From contig NZ_JAJQXW010000001.1 of assembly GCF_021246445.1 (NCBI RefSeq), positions 992,001 to 1,056,000 on the forward strand: a DNA stretch of 64,000 bases. Direction: 5' to 3'. Below, one piece after another: positions 42,349 through 49,826 of this stretch. The DNA is from Rhabdothermincola salaria. GTDB lineage: Bacteria; Actinomycetota; Acidimicrobiia; Acidimicrobiales; Acidimicrobilacustridaceae. Below the pieces are notes generated by a model. The model ran no database searches and was not told the origin of the DNA. It saw only the letters and a program-made list of their open reading frames with translations. The position numbers and the translations under genes were made by a program. Positions within the stretch are counted from its first letter, which is position 1. Each line of letters starts with the position of its first letter.

Positions 42349-43176
42349 TCACCGCCGGCTCCGACGCTGGCGGGCCGCCTCGAACAGGACGACGGCACCG
42401 GCCACGCCCACGTTCAACGACTCGACCCGCCCGGCCATGGGGATCGTCACCTCGGTGTCGACCAGCGCCGCCACCTCGGCACCGAGGCCGTGGGCCTCGG
42501 ATCCGAGCAGGAGAGCGAACGGGGCGGTGAGGTCGAGCTCCTCGGGGGCGGCTCCCCCGCGTGCCACCGTGCCGAGCAGGCTGCGCCCGCCGGCCCGCAG
42601 CGCCACCAGGGCGGCGATCGTGGGCCGACCGGCCGGGGACTCGGCGACGGGCACCCGGAAGACCGAGCCGGCGGCGGCGCGCACCGTCTTGGGCCCGAAG
42701 GGGTCGACCGCGTCGTCGGCGAACAGCACCCCCGCGGCGCCGGCCGCTTCGGCGGTGCGCACGGCGGTGCCGGCGTTGCCGGGATCGCGCACCCCCGCCA
42801 CCACCATGACGGGACCCCGCTCCGTGGCGAACTCGGCGACGTCGACGACGCGCCGAGCGGCGACCGCCATGACTCCCTGGGGGGTGGCGGTGTCGGCCAC
42901 CCGATCGATGACGCCGGGCGCCAGGCGGTGCACCTCGACCCCGGAGTCGGTGGCCGTGGCCAGCAGCTCATGCACCCCGGACCCCGCGTCGGCCCGATGG
43001 GCCAGGTCGGCGTCGACGTAGACCTCGAGGAGCACACCGGGCACCGCCAGCGCCTCGGTGACGGCGACCACGCCCTCGACCACGCAGCGGCCGGCCTCGA
43101 GACGCGCCCTGCGGCGCCCCGAGAGGCGCCGCAGGGTGGTCACTCGTGGGTTCCCCGCCGACAGCGGTGCGGCCAT
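42349..43176 (-). CDS. SpoU-type RNA 2'-O-methyltransferase
   Basis: A 275-residue SPOUT methyltransferase. The N-terminal substrate-binding domain (about 10-105) has GRCVVEGVVAVTEAL. The C-terminal knotted domain has motif 1 RDPGNAGTAVRTAEAAG, motif 2 LLLGSEAHGLG and motif 3 SLNVGVAGAVVLFEA, which bind S-adenosylmethionine and RNA. Genes of this type between rplT and pheS are annotated as 23S rRNA or TsnR-like methyltransferases across bacteria. The exact nucleotide modified is not known. It lies 28 bases after rplT in the same direction. Confidence 0.92.
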   Translation of the reverse strand: MAAPLSAGNPRVTTLRRLSGRRRARLEAGRCVVEGVVAVTEALAVPGVLLEVYVDADLAHRADAGSGVHELLATATDSGVEVHRLAPGVIDRVADTATPQGVMAVAARRVVDVAEFATERGPVMVVAGVRDPGNAGTAVRTAEAAGAAGVLFADDAVDPFGPKTVRAAAGSVFRVPVAESPAGRPTIAALVALRAGGRSLLGTVARGGAAPEELDLTAPFALLLGSEAHGLGAEVAALVDTEVTIPMAGRVESLNVGVAGAVVLFEAARQRRSRR

Positions 43177-43204
43177 CGGGAGGGGTGGTCCGGAACCGGG
43201 CCGC

Positions 43205-43570
43205 TCAGGCCTCGGCCGTCGCCGCCGCGTCGGCGGCCTTCACCAGCTCGGCGAACGCCGCCGGATCGGTGACGGCGAGGTCGGCGAGGACCTTGCGATC
43301 GACCTCGATGCCGGCGCCCTTGAGCCCGGCGATGAAGCGCGAGTACGTCGTGCCGTTGAGCCGGCAGGCGGCGTTGATGCGCTGGATCCAGAGCTGGCGG
43401 AACTCGCCCTTGCGCGCGCGCCGATCACGGTACGCGTACTGCAGGGAGTGCATGACCTGCTCGTTGGCCGCCCGGTACGAGCGGCTCTTGTTGCCGTAGT
43501 AGCCCTTGGCGCGCTCGAGAGTGGCGCGACGGTGCTTCTTGCTGGCGACGGCACGTTTGACTCTGGCCAT
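43205..43570 (-). CDS. rplT: 50S ribosomal protein L20
   Basis: Binds 23S rRNA early in large-subunit assembly and in many bacteria represses its own operon. The 121-residue protein is recognised by [49 protein letters not shown] and [13 protein letters not shown]. The ATG at 43570 is followed by the standard N-terminus. It follows rpmI with an 81-base gap that contains a small hairpin (CCGG..CCGG type), a possible L20 site. Confidence 0.97.
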   Translation of the reverse strand: MARVKRAVASKKHRRATLERAKGYYGNKSRSYRAANEQVMHSLQYAYRDRRARKGEFRQLWIQRINAACRLNGTTYSRFIAGLKGAGIEVDRKVLADLAVTDPAAFAELVKAADAAATAEA

Positions 43571-43651
43571 CGGAGCCTCCTTGATGTCGAGGGAGAGAAC
43601 GGGGGGTCACCGGCTCGTGGCCGGCGGTCCGGCGGGCGCCGGAGGAGGTTC

Positions 43652-43846
43652 CTAGAGGCCGAGCTGGCGACGGACCTTGGCGCTGTCGCCCGGCGAGAGG
43701 ACGAAGTCGCCCTTGAGCCGACGCTTGCGGCTGGGGGACTTCTTCTCGAGGATGTGGTTGAGGTTCGAGCTGCGGCGGGTGATCTTGCCGGTCCCGGTGA
43801 TCTTGAAGCGCTTCTTGGCGCCGCTGTGGGTCTTCATCTTCGGCAT
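43652..43846 (-). CDS. rpmI: 50S ribosomal protein L35
   Basis: 64-residue basic protein of the large subunit. MPKMKTHSGAKKRFKITGTGKI and SSNLNHILEKKSPSRKRRL are diagnostic (quoted here in parts). It lies 59 bases downstream of infC in the conserved order infC-rpmI-rplT. Confidence 0.96.
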   Translation of the reverse strand: MPKMKTHSGAKKRFKITGTGKITRRSSNLNHILEKKSPSRKRRLKGDFVLSPGDSAKVRRQLGL

Positions 43847-43905
43847 TGGTTCTCCGATGGGTGGGGCCGACGAGCCGAGCGGCTCGGTGGTGGGGGGCCG
43901 ACGGC

Positions 43906-44544
43906 TCAGGCGTCGTCGGTGGGGGCGGTCTCCGGCGCAGGGGCGGCGGAGTCGGGGGCGGCGGCGGACTCCGAGGTCTCCGCGTCGGAGGTCTGGCGCT
44001 CACGTTCGGCCGCGGCCTGGGCCTTCTTGTCCGGTCCGAGCACCATGGTCATGTTGCGACCGTCGAGGCGGGGGTAGGTCTCGACCCGACCGGTGTGGGC
44101 CACGGCCTCGGCGACGTGGTCGAGGATCTTGCGCCCGAGCTCGGGATGTTGCATCTCCCGACCGCGGAACATGATCGTGACCTTCACCTTGTGGCCTTCG
44201 GACAGGAAGTGCTCGACCTTCTTGGTCTTGGTGTCGAAGTCGCCGGACCCGATCTTGGGCCGGTACTTCATCTCCTTGACCACGACGTTGGTGCTCTTCT
44301 TCCGGGATTCCTTCGCCCGCTGGGCGGCCTCGTACTTGTACTTGCCGTAATCCATGATCCGGCAGACAGGGGGGTTGGCCTTGTCGGCCACCTCCACGAG
44401 GTCGAGTTCGAGTTCCCGCGCCATGTTGAGGGCTTCGGGTAGGGGCTTGATCCCGATCTGGGAACCGTCGGGACCCACGAGGCGAACCTCGCGTGCTCGA
44501 ATGCGGTCGTTGATCCGGGGCTCGTTGCTGGCGGCCGTGGCTAT
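43906..44544 (-). CDS. infC: Translation initiation factor IF-3, probable AUA start
   Basis: Prevents subunit joining and checks the start codon-initiator tRNA match. The conserved N-domain begins PRINDRIRAREVRLVGPDGS and continues with KANPPVCRIMDYGKYKYE; the C-domain has KYRPKI-type and KVKVTIMFRGREM and NMTMVLGP. No ATG, GTG or TTG exists between the in-frame stop TGA just upstream and the conserved PRINDRIR. The best start is ATA at 44544-44542, nine bases after GAGGAG, giving 212 residues. infC is known in other bacteria to use rare AUU-type starts for self-control by IF-3. A GTG inside the conserved region (44478) would remove 22 residues of the N-domain. The C-terminus ends in a 30-residue Ala/Pro/Glu tail. 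Confidence 0.93.
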   Translation of the reverse strand: MATAASNEPRINDRIRAREVRLVGPDGSQIGIKPLPEALNMARELELDLVEVADKANPPVCRIMDYGKYKYEAAQRAKESRKKSTNVVVKEMKYRPKIGSGDFDTKTKKVEHFLSEGHKVKVTIMFRGREMQHPELGRKILDHVAEAVAHTGRVETYPRLDGRNMTMVLGPDKKAQAAAERERQTSDAETSESAAAPDSAAPAPETAPTDDA

Positions 44545-44870
44545 CGCCGGTCACTCCTCATCAATGCGCAGATCCTCCGTAGCGCGGTGGGCAGGTACCG
44601 ACACCTGCACGCCACCGCGGGCGGTGGAGGGCGGGCGTCGAGGCGGGAGAGCCGACGCCCGTCGCAGCACGCGCCGAGGCACGTCCATTCGATGAGCAAC
44701 GACCCGGCGCACCCTTCCCACCGGAGCGGGTCGTATGGCCGGGTGGGGGACAAGCCCCGCTTTCCCTGTGTTGTGGGGGCCTACGATAGCCAGAACCACC
44801 ACGACATGCGAGCGGCGGCGATCCGGGGCCATCAGGGCCGGGGTCGTGTGCCGGAGGAAGCGAGTACGAG
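44545..44870 (-). promoter_or_regulatory. infC 5' leader with hairpins, shared with divergent DUF1844 gene
   Basis: 326 non-coding bases. Toward infC the minus strand offers a possible -10 TATCGT at 44783-44788, then hairpins CGGGCGTCG/CGACGCCCG (44632-44661), CCACCG/CGGTGG (44612-44627) and GCAGGT/ACCTGC (44591-44608), then the GAGGAG ribosome site. Such a structured leader of over 200 bases fits autoregulation of infC-rpmI-rplT. On the plus strand TACGAT (44782-44787) overlaps the same spot and could serve the DUF1844 gene. Confidence 0.5.
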
Positions 44871-45302
44871 ATGAGCCTGTGGACCCCCGGCGGCGAGGTG
44901 CCGATCGAGCGCAACCCGTCGAGCGAACCCGAGCCTGCACCCCAGGGCGACGCCGGCGCCGCGGGCATGGTGGGCGGCCCCTCCCTCGAGGACCTCTCCC
45001 CCGAGGAGCGGGCCCAGGCCGAGGCCATGATCGCCGAGATGGCCGAGGTGCAGCGCCAGATCCTGGCCGCCCCCGCCGCCCAGGTCGTCACCAACCACGT
45101 GGTCGGCCTCTACGAGCTGGCCGCCATCCACCTCGGCCAACCCGAGCCGGACCTCGAGGCCGCCCGCCTGGCCATCGACGCCATGGCGGCGGTGATGGAC
45201 GCCACCGAGCGCCGTCTCGGTGACGACGCCGCCGCCCTGCGCCAGGCCCTGACCCAGCTCCAGCAGGTCTACCTGCAGATGACCGACAGCACCGAGGGCT
45301 GA
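44871..45302 (+). CDS. DUF1844 family protein
   Basis: A 143-residue acidic protein. Residues 1-50 are Pro/Gly/Glu-rich and probably unfolded. The rest is a helical bundle with VTNHVVGLYELAAIHLGQ and LEAARLAIDAMAAVMDATERRLG, then a helix LRQALTQLQQVYLQM. This is the DUF1844 pattern; the family is often found beside infC in actinobacteria, as here, and its function is unknown. The ATG at 44871 has GGAGGAAG about ten bases upstream. Confidence 0.82.
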   Translation: MSLWTPGGEVPIERNPSSEPEPAPQGDAGAAGMVGGPSLEDLSPEERAQAEAMIAEMAEVQRQILAAPAAQVVTNHVVGLYELAAIHLGQPEPDLEAARLAIDAMAAVMDATERRLGDDAAALRQALTQLQQVYLQMTDSTEG

Positions 45303-45348
45303 GCCCGACAAGCCGGGGCGGCGGGCTGTCGACGGGCCGCCGTCGGCG

Positions 45349-45606
45349 TCAGCCGGCCCGCTGGCTCGGGCGGAGGTCGGCGGCCTCCCAGCGCCCCCGG
45401 CGCCCGGGCACCACACGGAACACGACGTCGGTGCCCTCGGCGATGGTGCGGGTGCCGTCGGCGATGGCCGTGCAGTGGAAGGCCAGCTCGGTGCCGTCCG
45501 GGCCGAGCACGACACCGATGCCACGGGGGTCGTCGAAGCTGCGCACCGTGCCCCGGTGGGAGCCGAGCGGCACGATCGTGGCCCCGTCTGCGGTCGGTGG
45601 CGCCAC
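45349..45606 (-). CDS. Cold-shock-domain-like small protein
   Basis: An 85-residue protein with strands matching the cold-shock OB fold: RGTVRSFDDPRGIGVVLGPDG, ELAFHCTAIADG, GTDVVFRVVPGRRGRWEAADL. The RNP1 position has GIGVV rather than the usual KGFGFI, and the RNP2 aromatic set is reduced to F-H-C, so nucleic-acid binding may be altered. I chose the GTG at 45606, four bases after the hisG stop, which implies cotranslation with hisG. The pairing is odd and has no known reason. Confidence 0.75.
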   Translation of the reverse strand: MAPPTADGATIVPLGSHRGTVRSFDDPRGIGVVLGPDGTELAFHCTAIADGTRTIAEGTDVVFRVVPGRRGRWEAADLRPSQRAG

Positions 45607-45610
45607 CGGC

Positions 45611-46486
45611 TCAGTGGACGATCTTGGCGATCGGGATCTCGATGATGTCGGTGGCACCGGCATCGGAGAGCGCCGGGATCAACACGTTGATGGTCGCCTT
45701 CGGCACCACCGTCTCGACGGCGTAGCCGGCTTCCCCGAACAGCTCGTTGACCGTCGGGGCCTTCATCGAGGGGAGCAGGGCGATGAGGTCCTCGAGGCGG
45801 TCCTTGGGCACGTTGAGCTTCACCAGCACCTTGCCCCGCGCCTCGAGGACGCCGTCGAGCAGCGTCTTGAGCTGGCGCATGGCATGCGCCTTCTCGGGGT
45901 TGGCGAGGCTCTCGGGGTTGACGATGAGCTCGGTGTAGGAGACCAGGATGGTGTCGATGATCTTGAGCCCGGCCGCCCGCAGGGCCCGGCCGGTCTCGGT
46001 GATGTCGACGATGCAGTCGACGATGTCGGGGACCTTGGCCTCGGTGGCGCCGTACGAGAGCCGGATGTCGGCCTCGATGCCCCGCTCGGCGAAGAACCGG
46101 CGGGTCAGCTCGGGGTACTCGCTCGACACCCGGACGCCTTGGGGCAGGTCGGCGACGCTCTCGACCTCGCTCGCCTGGGGGACGGCGACGATGATGCGCA
46201 CCGGGTCGGAGGTGGCCTTGGAGTAGTGCATCTCGCCGAGGGACTCGACGCTGCTCGCCGTCTCCTCCACCCAGTCGCGGCCGGTGATGCCGAGATCGAA
46301 GAGCCCCTCGGACACGTACTGGGGGATCTCCTGGGGACGCAGGATGCGAACCTCGTCGACCCGGGGGTCGACGATGGAGGCCTTGTACTGCACGGCGGAG
46401 TCGCGGCGGACCTTGAGGTCGGCCGCCTCGAACAGCTCGAGCGTCGCCTTCTCGAGGGAGCCCTTCGGGAGCACGATCTTCAACAT
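45611..46486 (-). CDS. hisG: ATP phosphoribosyltransferase, long form
   Basis: First step of histidine synthesis: ATP plus PRPP gives phosphoribosyl-ATP; inhibited by histidine. The 291-residue protein is of the long type with a C-terminal ACT-like regulatory domain (about 215-291). Motifs seen are LKIVLPKGSLEKATLELF, DLGITGRDWVEE, the PRPP loop DIVDCIVDITETGRALRAAGL and the allosteric SPxVNELF-like segment KAPTVNELF. hisE is not next to it. TAGCGT seven bases before the ATG suggests a leaderless message. Confidence 0.96.
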   Translation of the reverse strand: MLKIVLPKGSLEKATLELFEAADLKVRRDSAVQYKASIVDPRVDEVRILRPQEIPQYVSEGLFDLGITGRDWVEETASSVESLGEMHYSKATSDPVRIIVAVPQASEVESVADLPQGVRVSSEYPELTRRFFAERGIEADIRLSYGATEAKVPDIVDCIVDITETGRALRAAGLKIIDTILVSYTELIVNPESLANPEKAHAMRQLKTLLDGVLEARGKVLVKLNVPKDRLEDLIALLPSMKAPTVNELFGEAGYAVETVVPKATINVLIPALSDAGATDIIEIPIAKIVH

Positions 46487-46493
46487 TCCGGCC

Positions 46494-46499
46494 ACGCTA
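46494..46499 (-). promoter_or_regulatory. Candidate -10 element of leaderless hisG
   Basis: TAGCGT on the minus strand, seven bases before the ATG at 46486, with no ribosome-binding sequence between. Confidence 0.5.
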
Positions 46500-46563
46500 C
46501 CGCTCCCACCGCGCCCCTCCGGCAGGGGTTCCGCCGGACCCGCTGACCGGACCGAAGAGCCCG

Positions 46564-46569
46564 TAGGCT
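46564..46569 (+). promoter_or_regulatory. Candidate -10 element of leaderless VIT-family gene
   Basis: TAGGCT, seven bases before the ATG at 46577. The gene is divergent from hisG, and the two -10 candidates lie about 65 bases apart. Confidence 0.5.
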
Positions 46570-46576
46570 GATCGCC

Positions 46577-47347
46577 ATGACCACCTCGCACGACCACGGT
46601 CCCGACGCCGCCGAGGGCGAGCGCCACCCTGGTCGTGATGGCGGTCCCGGGCCCGTCCTGAGCCACGGCGAACGCCACTACAGCCATCGGGTGGGCTGGC
46701 TGCGAGCAGCCGTGCTCGGTGCCAACGACGGCATCGTCTCCACCGCGGCCCTGGTCCTCGGTGTGGCCGCCGCCGATGCGAGCCGTGACGCGGTCCTCAC
46801 CGCCGGCGTGGCCGGTCTGGCGGCCGGCGCACTGTCGATGGGGCTCGGCGAGTACGTCTCGGTGAGCTCCCAGCGCGACACCGAGAAGGCCGACATCGCC
46901 AAGGAGAAGTGGGAACTCGAGCACGTCCCCGAGCGCGAGTTGGCCGAGCTCGCCGCCATCTACCGCGAGAAGGGCCTCTCCCCCCGCCTGGCCCGCGAGG
47001 TGGCCGAGGAGCTCACCGACCACGATGCGCTGCGCACCCACCTGATCGAGGAGCTCGGCATCACCGAGCAGACCCAGGCCCGACCGCTCGTGGCCGCCGG
47101 GTCCTCAGGGCTGGCCTTCTCGATCGGCGCCGCCATCCCCCTCGTCGCCGCGGCGGCGAGCGGGTCACCGCCGAGCATCCTGGTGATCCTGGCCGCCGCC
47201 TTGGTGGCGCTGGCGTTGCTCGGTGTGGTGTCGGCGCTCACCGGCGGTGCCCGGCCCGGTCGGCCCATGGCCCGCATCATCGTGGGTGGCGCCGCGGCGA
47301 TGGCCCTCACCATGGGCATCGGCCGCCTGGTCGGCACCGCGGTCTGA
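46577..47347 (+). CDS. VIT1/CCC1 family transporter, probable Fe2+/Mn2+
   Basis: A 256-residue membrane protein. The N-terminus is His-rich (HDHG, ERHYSHRVG). Transmembrane segments are at about 42-62 and 66-88, and three more in the last 85 residues. LRAAVLGANDGIVSTAALVLGVAAA and GALSMGLGEYVSVSSQRDTE are the family signatures, and between them and the C-terminal membrane part lies the helical metal-binding domain with many Glu (EKWELEHVPERELAELAAIY). Plant and yeast relatives move iron or manganese. It stands alone. Confidence 0.9.
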   Translation: MTTSHDHGPDAAEGERHPGRDGGPGPVLSHGERHYSHRVGWLRAAVLGANDGIVSTAALVLGVAAADASRDAVLTAGVAGLAAGALSMGLGEYVSVSSQRDTEKADIAKEKWELEHVPERELAELAAIYREKGLSPRLAREVAEELTDHDALRTHLIEELGITEQTQARPLVAAGSSGLAFSIGAAIPLVAAAASGSPPSILVILAAALVALALLGVVSALTGGARPGRPMARIIVGGAAAMALTMGIGRLVGTAV

Positions 47348-47396
47348 CGGCTCTGACGGCACGGTCTGACGGCGCGGTCTGACCGCGCAGTCTGAC
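47343..47396. repeat. Tandem TCTGAC repeats after the VIT-family gene
   Basis: TCTGAC occurs five times: at 47343, 47352, 47365, 47378 and 47391. The last four are spaced exactly 13 bases apart within the longer unit GGC-GCGG-TCTGAC. The first copy includes the stop codon of the VIT-family gene. It lies between convergent genes; it is not a clear terminator. Confidence 0.8.
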
Positions 47397-47463
47397 GCGC
47401 CGGCCGCGCCGCCTCGACCCGGGGACCGTTGACCCGATCTCGAACCCGATGGGCCGGGACGGA

Positions 47464-47949
47464 TCAGGAGCCGAGCTGACCCAGCAGGCTCACCATCTCG
47501 AGGGCGGTGCGCACCGACTCCTCGCCCTTGTTGTCGTCCTCCGCCGAGCGGGCCAGGGCCTGCTCGAGGTTCTCGGTGGTGAGCACCCCGAACACCACGG
47601 GCACCCCCGTCTCGAGCTGCACGTCCTGGATGCCCCGGGCGCACTCCCCCGCCACGAAGTCGTAGTGCGAGGTCTCCCCCCGGATGACCGCGCCGAGGCA
47701 CACCACGGCGTCGACGTGACCGTGCACCACGAGGGCCTTGGCCGCCAGCGGGATCTCGAAGGCGCCGGGCACCCAGACGACGGTGACGTCGGCCTCGGCC
47801 ACGCCGTGCACGGCGAGGGCGTTCTCGGCGCCCTCGAGGAGGCGTTCGGTGATGTGGTCGTTGAACCGGCCGAGCACCAGCCCGATGCGGACCCCGGACC
47901 CGTCGACCTCCCCGGTCACCGCGTTGGCCGAGCGGAAGTTGGTGGACAT
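47464..47949 (-). CDS. ribH: 6,7-dimethyl-8-ribityllumazine synthase
   Basis: Condenses the pyrimidine from GTP with dihydroxybutanone phosphate; forms 60-mers or pentamers. The 161-residue protein has RIGLVLGRFNDHITERLLEGA, VWVPGAFEIPLAAKAL, GAVIRGETSHYDFV and GVLTTENLEQALARS. The ATG at 47949 overlaps the ribBA stop as TGATG. Last gene of the riboflavin operon. Confidence 0.97.
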   Translation of the reverse strand: MSTNFRSANAVTGEVDGSGVRIGLVLGRFNDHITERLLEGAENALAVHGVAEADVTVVWVPGAFEIPLAAKALVVHGHVDAVVCLGAVIRGETSHYDFVAGECARGIQDVQLETGVPVVFGVLTTENLEQALARSAEDDNKGEESVRTALEMVSLLGQLGS

Positions 47950-49187
47950 CAGTCGAGCCCCTCGAGCAGGTGGCCCATCTTCTCGCGCTTGGTGCGCAGG
48001 TAGCCGATGTTCTCCGGGTTGGGGATCGACTCGAGCGGCACCCGCTCGACGATGTCGAGGCCGAAGCCCTCGAGGCCGCCGTACTTGGACGGGTTGTTGG
48101 TCATGTAGCGCATGGTCGTGATGCCCAGGTCCACCAGGATCTGGGCGCCGATCCCGTACTCTCGGCTGTCGACGGGCAGGCCCAGGGCCTCGTTGGCCTC
48201 GACGGTGTCGGCCCCCTCGTCCTGCAGGGAGTAGGCGCGGATCTTGTGGCCGATGCCGATGCCGCGGCCCTCGTGGCCCCGGAGGTACACGACGACGCCG
48301 AGGCCCTCCTCGGCGATGCGGGCCATGGCGTGGTCGAGCTGGATCCCGCAGTCGCAGCGCAGCGAACCGAACACGTCGCCGGTGAGGCACTCGGAGTGCA
48401 CCCGCACCAACACGTTGTCCTCACCCTGCACTGCGCCCTTCACCATGGCGACGTGCTGCTCGCCGTCGAGCAGGGACTCGTAGACGTAGCCGGTGAAGTC
48501 GCCCCACTCGGTGGGGATCCGGGCCTCGGCCACCCGCTTCACCAGCTTCTCGTTCTGGCGGCGGTAGCGGATGAGCTCGGCGATGGAGATCAGCAGCAGG
48601 TCGTGCTCCTGGCAGAACGCGACCAGGTCCGGGACCCGCGCCATGGTGCCGTCGTCGTTGACGATCTCGCACAGCACACCCGACGGGTACAGCCCGGCCA
48701 TGCGGGCCAGGTCGACGGCCGCCTCGGTGTGCCCGGCCCGCTTGAGCACACCGCCGGCCGAGTAGCGCAGGGGGAAGATGTGACCGGGTCGAGCGAGGTC
48801 ACCGGGGCGGGTGGCGGGGTCGATCAGCGCCTTGATGGTCGCCGACCGATCGGCGGCGGAGATGCCCGTGCTGGTGCCGTGGCGGTAGTCGACGCTGTAG
48901 GTGAAGGCCGTGCGCTGCGATTCGGTGTTGTCGCGGACCATGAGCGGGATGTCGAGCTCGTCGAGGCGCTCACCGGTGAGCGGCGTGCAGATGACACCCG
49001 AGGTGTGGCGCACGAAGAAGGCGATCTTCTCGGGGGTGACGGCCTCCGAGGCCATGATCAGGTCGCCCTCGTTCTCGCGGTCCTCGTCGTCGACGACCAC
49101 CACGATCTCCCCCCTGCCGATGGCGGCGACCGCCTCGGGGATGGTGGCGAAGTGCTCGGCGTACTCCGAGCGGGCGGGCGGGTTCAT
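47949..49187 (-). CDS. ribBA: Bifunctional DHBP synthase / GTP cyclohydrolase II
   Basis: Makes both precursors of riboflavin. In the 412-residue protein the N-terminal RibB domain (1-205) has VVDDEDRENEGDLIMAS with acidic metal ligands, and the GHTEAAVDLARMAGL segment. The C-terminal RibA domain has the zinc motif CLTGDVFGSLRCDCG, LRGHEGRGIGIGHKI and GAQILVDLGI. The ATG at 49187 overlaps the ribE stop by four bases. A full active RibA is indicated by the intact Cys set. Confidence 0.97.
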   Translation of the reverse strand: MNPPARSEYAEHFATIPEAVAAIGRGEIVVVVDDEDRENEGDLIMASEAVTPEKIAFFVRHTSGVICTPLTGERLDELDIPLMVRDNTESQRTAFTYSVDYRHGTSTGISAADRSATIKALIDPATRPGDLARPGHIFPLRYSAGGVLKRAGHTEAAVDLARMAGLYPSGVLCEIVNDDGTMARVPDLVAFCQEHDLLLISIAELIRYRRQNEKLVKRVAEARIPTEWGDFTGYVYESLLDGEQHVAMVKGAVQGEDNVLVRVHSECLTGDVFGSLRCDCGIQLDHAMARIAEEGLGVVVYLRGHEGRGIGIGHKIRAYSLQDEGADTVEANEALGLPVDSREYGIGAQILVDLGITTMRYMTNNPSKYGGLEGFGLDIVERVPLESIPNPENIGYLRTKREKMGHLLEGLD

Positions 49188-49822
49188 CGGGCCTCCTCGG
49201 CCGGTTCGTGTGCAGCGGGGCCCTCGATCGGCGGGGTGGCACCGAGGGCGGCGAGCTGGCCCACGAGGAGCCGCTCGGTGTACTTGGCCATGACGTCGAC
49301 CTCGAGGTTCACCGGGTCTCCGGGGCCCTTGGCCCCGAGGGTGGTGACCGCCGCGGTGTGAGGGATCACGGCGACGGTGAAGCCGTCGTCGAGCACGTCG
49401 ACCACGGTGAGCGAGATGCCGTCGACCGTGACGGAGCCCTTCTCCACGACGTAGCGCAGCAGGTCCTTCGGGACGCGGATCCGCAGGTCGGGGACGCCTC
49501 GCACGACCTCGCCGACGGCGTCGACGTGGCCCTGCACGAGGTGGCCCCCGAGGCGGTCCTGCATGCGAACGGGCCGTTCGAGGTTGACCGGGTCGCCGGG
49601 GCCCAGGGCCCCGAGGTTGGTGCGGGCGAAGGTCTCGTCGCTGACGTCGGCCTCCCACCAGCCCTCGCCGGCATCGAACGCCACCACGGTGAGGCAGCAC
49701 CCGTTCACCGCGGTCGAGGCACCGAGGGTGGCGTCGTCGAGCACGCGCGTGGCGGCGATGCGCAGCCGGGCGCCGTCGCGACGGACGACGGAGCCGAGCT
49801 CTTCGACGATGCCGGTGAACAT
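49184..49822 (-). CDS. ribE: Riboflavin synthase, alpha type
   Basis: Dismutates two lumazines to riboflavin. The 212-residue protein starts with the diagnostic MFTGIVEELG and contains two lumazine-binding repeats: VNGCCLTVV with DVSDETFARTNLG, and VDGISLTVVDV with VIPHTAAVTTLG. GGHLVQGHVDAVGEV links them. It starts four bases after the ribD stop. Confidence 0.96.
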   Translation of the reverse strand: MFTGIVEELGSVVRRDGARLRIAATRVLDDATLGASTAVNGCCLTVVAFDAGEGWWEADVSDETFARTNLGALGPGDPVNLERPVRMQDRLGGHLVQGHVDAVGEVVRGVPDLRIRVPKDLLRYVVEKGSVTVDGISLTVVDVLDDGFTVAVIPHTAAVTTLGAKGPGDPVNLEVDVMAKYTERLLVGQLAALGATPPIEGPAAHEPAEEAR

Positions 49823-49826
49823 GGGG

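Noticed and set aside
42349-42398. pheS starting further upstream with an extra 37 residues
   Set aside because: The extension is Pro/Arg-rich and not part of PheS; the conserved start is the ATG at 42287.
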